A stretch of 14,783 nt of DNA from Coriobacteriaceae bacterium (GTDB lineage Bacteria > Actinomycetota > Coriobacteriia > Coriobacteriales > Coriobacteriaceae): NCBI GenBank assembly GCA_902835305.1, contig CADFMD010000020.1:1-14783 (forward strand), written 5' to 3'. This document shows positions 14,499-14,783 of the stretch, piece by piece. Made by a program: the position numbers and the translations under genes. The stretch's first letter is position 1; each line of letters opens with the position of its first letter. A model generated the notes under the pieces. The model had not been told where the DNA came from. It did not search any database and saw nothing but the letters and a program-made list of their open reading frames with translations.

Positions 14499-14783
14499 TT
14501 ATTTCATTTTTTCTTGACATTCGCTACATTCTTTATCGTGAATAGAAATAATGCCACCGCATTTAGGACAAGTATATTTTATTTTCTGCTGTTCCATGAA
14601 ATGTTCCAAACCATGTCCTTGAACAAAACGGCTATTTTCTATAAGACTTGCTTGATACCGTTAATTATAGCTTTTTTCAAGATTTTTAATCAACTTACAT
14701 GGATATTCAGCACATTCAAAGCAATAGGCCTTGATTCTCATTTTCATTGCAACAGCCTCAGGACTCAGCGCAACGCGTTGCGC
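14499..14783 (-). pseudogene. DUF3795-like zinc-ribbon protein, interrupted, 5' part outside the window
   Basis: A minus-strand reading frame enters from the right edge. It encodes KAYCFECAEYPCKLIKNLEKSYN, then an in-frame TAA (14661-14663), then RYQASLIENSRFV... and ends with YTCPKCGGIISIHD followed by CSEC and the stop at 14499-14501. The order FCxEC-x(3)-PC, a basic helix with RY, SxIEN, and a terminal CPKCGG...H...C-x2-C ribbon is the pattern I know from DUF3795 proteins. The frame continues on both sides of the stop with family-like sequence, and AAA to TAA would restore the expected KRY. Because it continues past the edge, the N-terminal part is unseen. A shorter product could start at an internal ATG (MEQQKIKYTCPKCGG) but would be a fragment. 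Function of the family is unknown. An ordinary sequencing error is an alternative. Confidence 0.75.
14768..14783. repeat. Perfect 16-bp palindrome at the window edge
   Basis: GCGCAACGCGTTGCGC is identical to its reverse complement. It is GC-rich within otherwise AT-rich DNA, and lies inside the frame of the DUF3795-like pseudogene. Whether it extends further cannot be seen. Confidence 0.6.

Noticed and set aside
14514..14519. Perfect TTGACA on the plus strand
   Set aside because: It lies within the pseudogene's coding sequence and has no -10 at 16-18 bases.
1..14783. CRISPR array, tRNA or rRNA genes, insertion sequence
   Set aside because: No regularly spaced repeats, cloverleaf sequences, rRNA stretches or transposase-like proteins were seen on either strand.

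Overview
The window is a GC-rich chromosomal segment, best read as a Coriobacteriia actinobacterium close to Collinsella. This placement is an inference from codon use, gene content and gene order, not from a marker gene. About 14.1 kb is densely packed housekeeping DNA, almost all on the plus strand. The last 0.65 kb is visibly AT-rich and coded on the minus strand.

Layout: a minus-strand iron-containing dehydrogenase (79-1161) is divergent from ileS. IleS (1648-4449) is preceded by a complete tRNA-Ile-responsive T-box with an AUC specifier and mutually exclusive antiterminator and terminator helices, and is followed by a strong terminator. Next are lspA and an RluD-type pseudouridine synthase, overlapping by one base; then a membrane family 2 glycosyltransferase with its own candidate promoter and a hairpin terminator that carries a repeated sequence module. 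A short prepilin-peptidase-like protein and a dGTPase-like HD hydrolase follow, then rarA.

From 10955 to 14114 four overlapping or abutting genes form one apparent operon: a membrane-anchored coiled-coil protein (DUF948-like), an RsbW-like protein whose ATP-binding N-box is degenerate, a SigB/SigF-type sigma factor, and an AI-2E family permease with a long acidic tail. No anti-anti-sigma gene is present in the window. This is the most interesting system here: a sigma factor apparently wired to two membrane proteins and a partner that may not be a kinase.

The AT-rich right end holds a small two-helix membrane protein and a DUF3795-like zinc-ribbon gene interrupted by one in-frame stop. They have their own minus-strand terminator and candidate promoter, and look like an accessory insertion after the sigma operon. 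No tRNA, rRNA, CRISPR array or transposase was seen.
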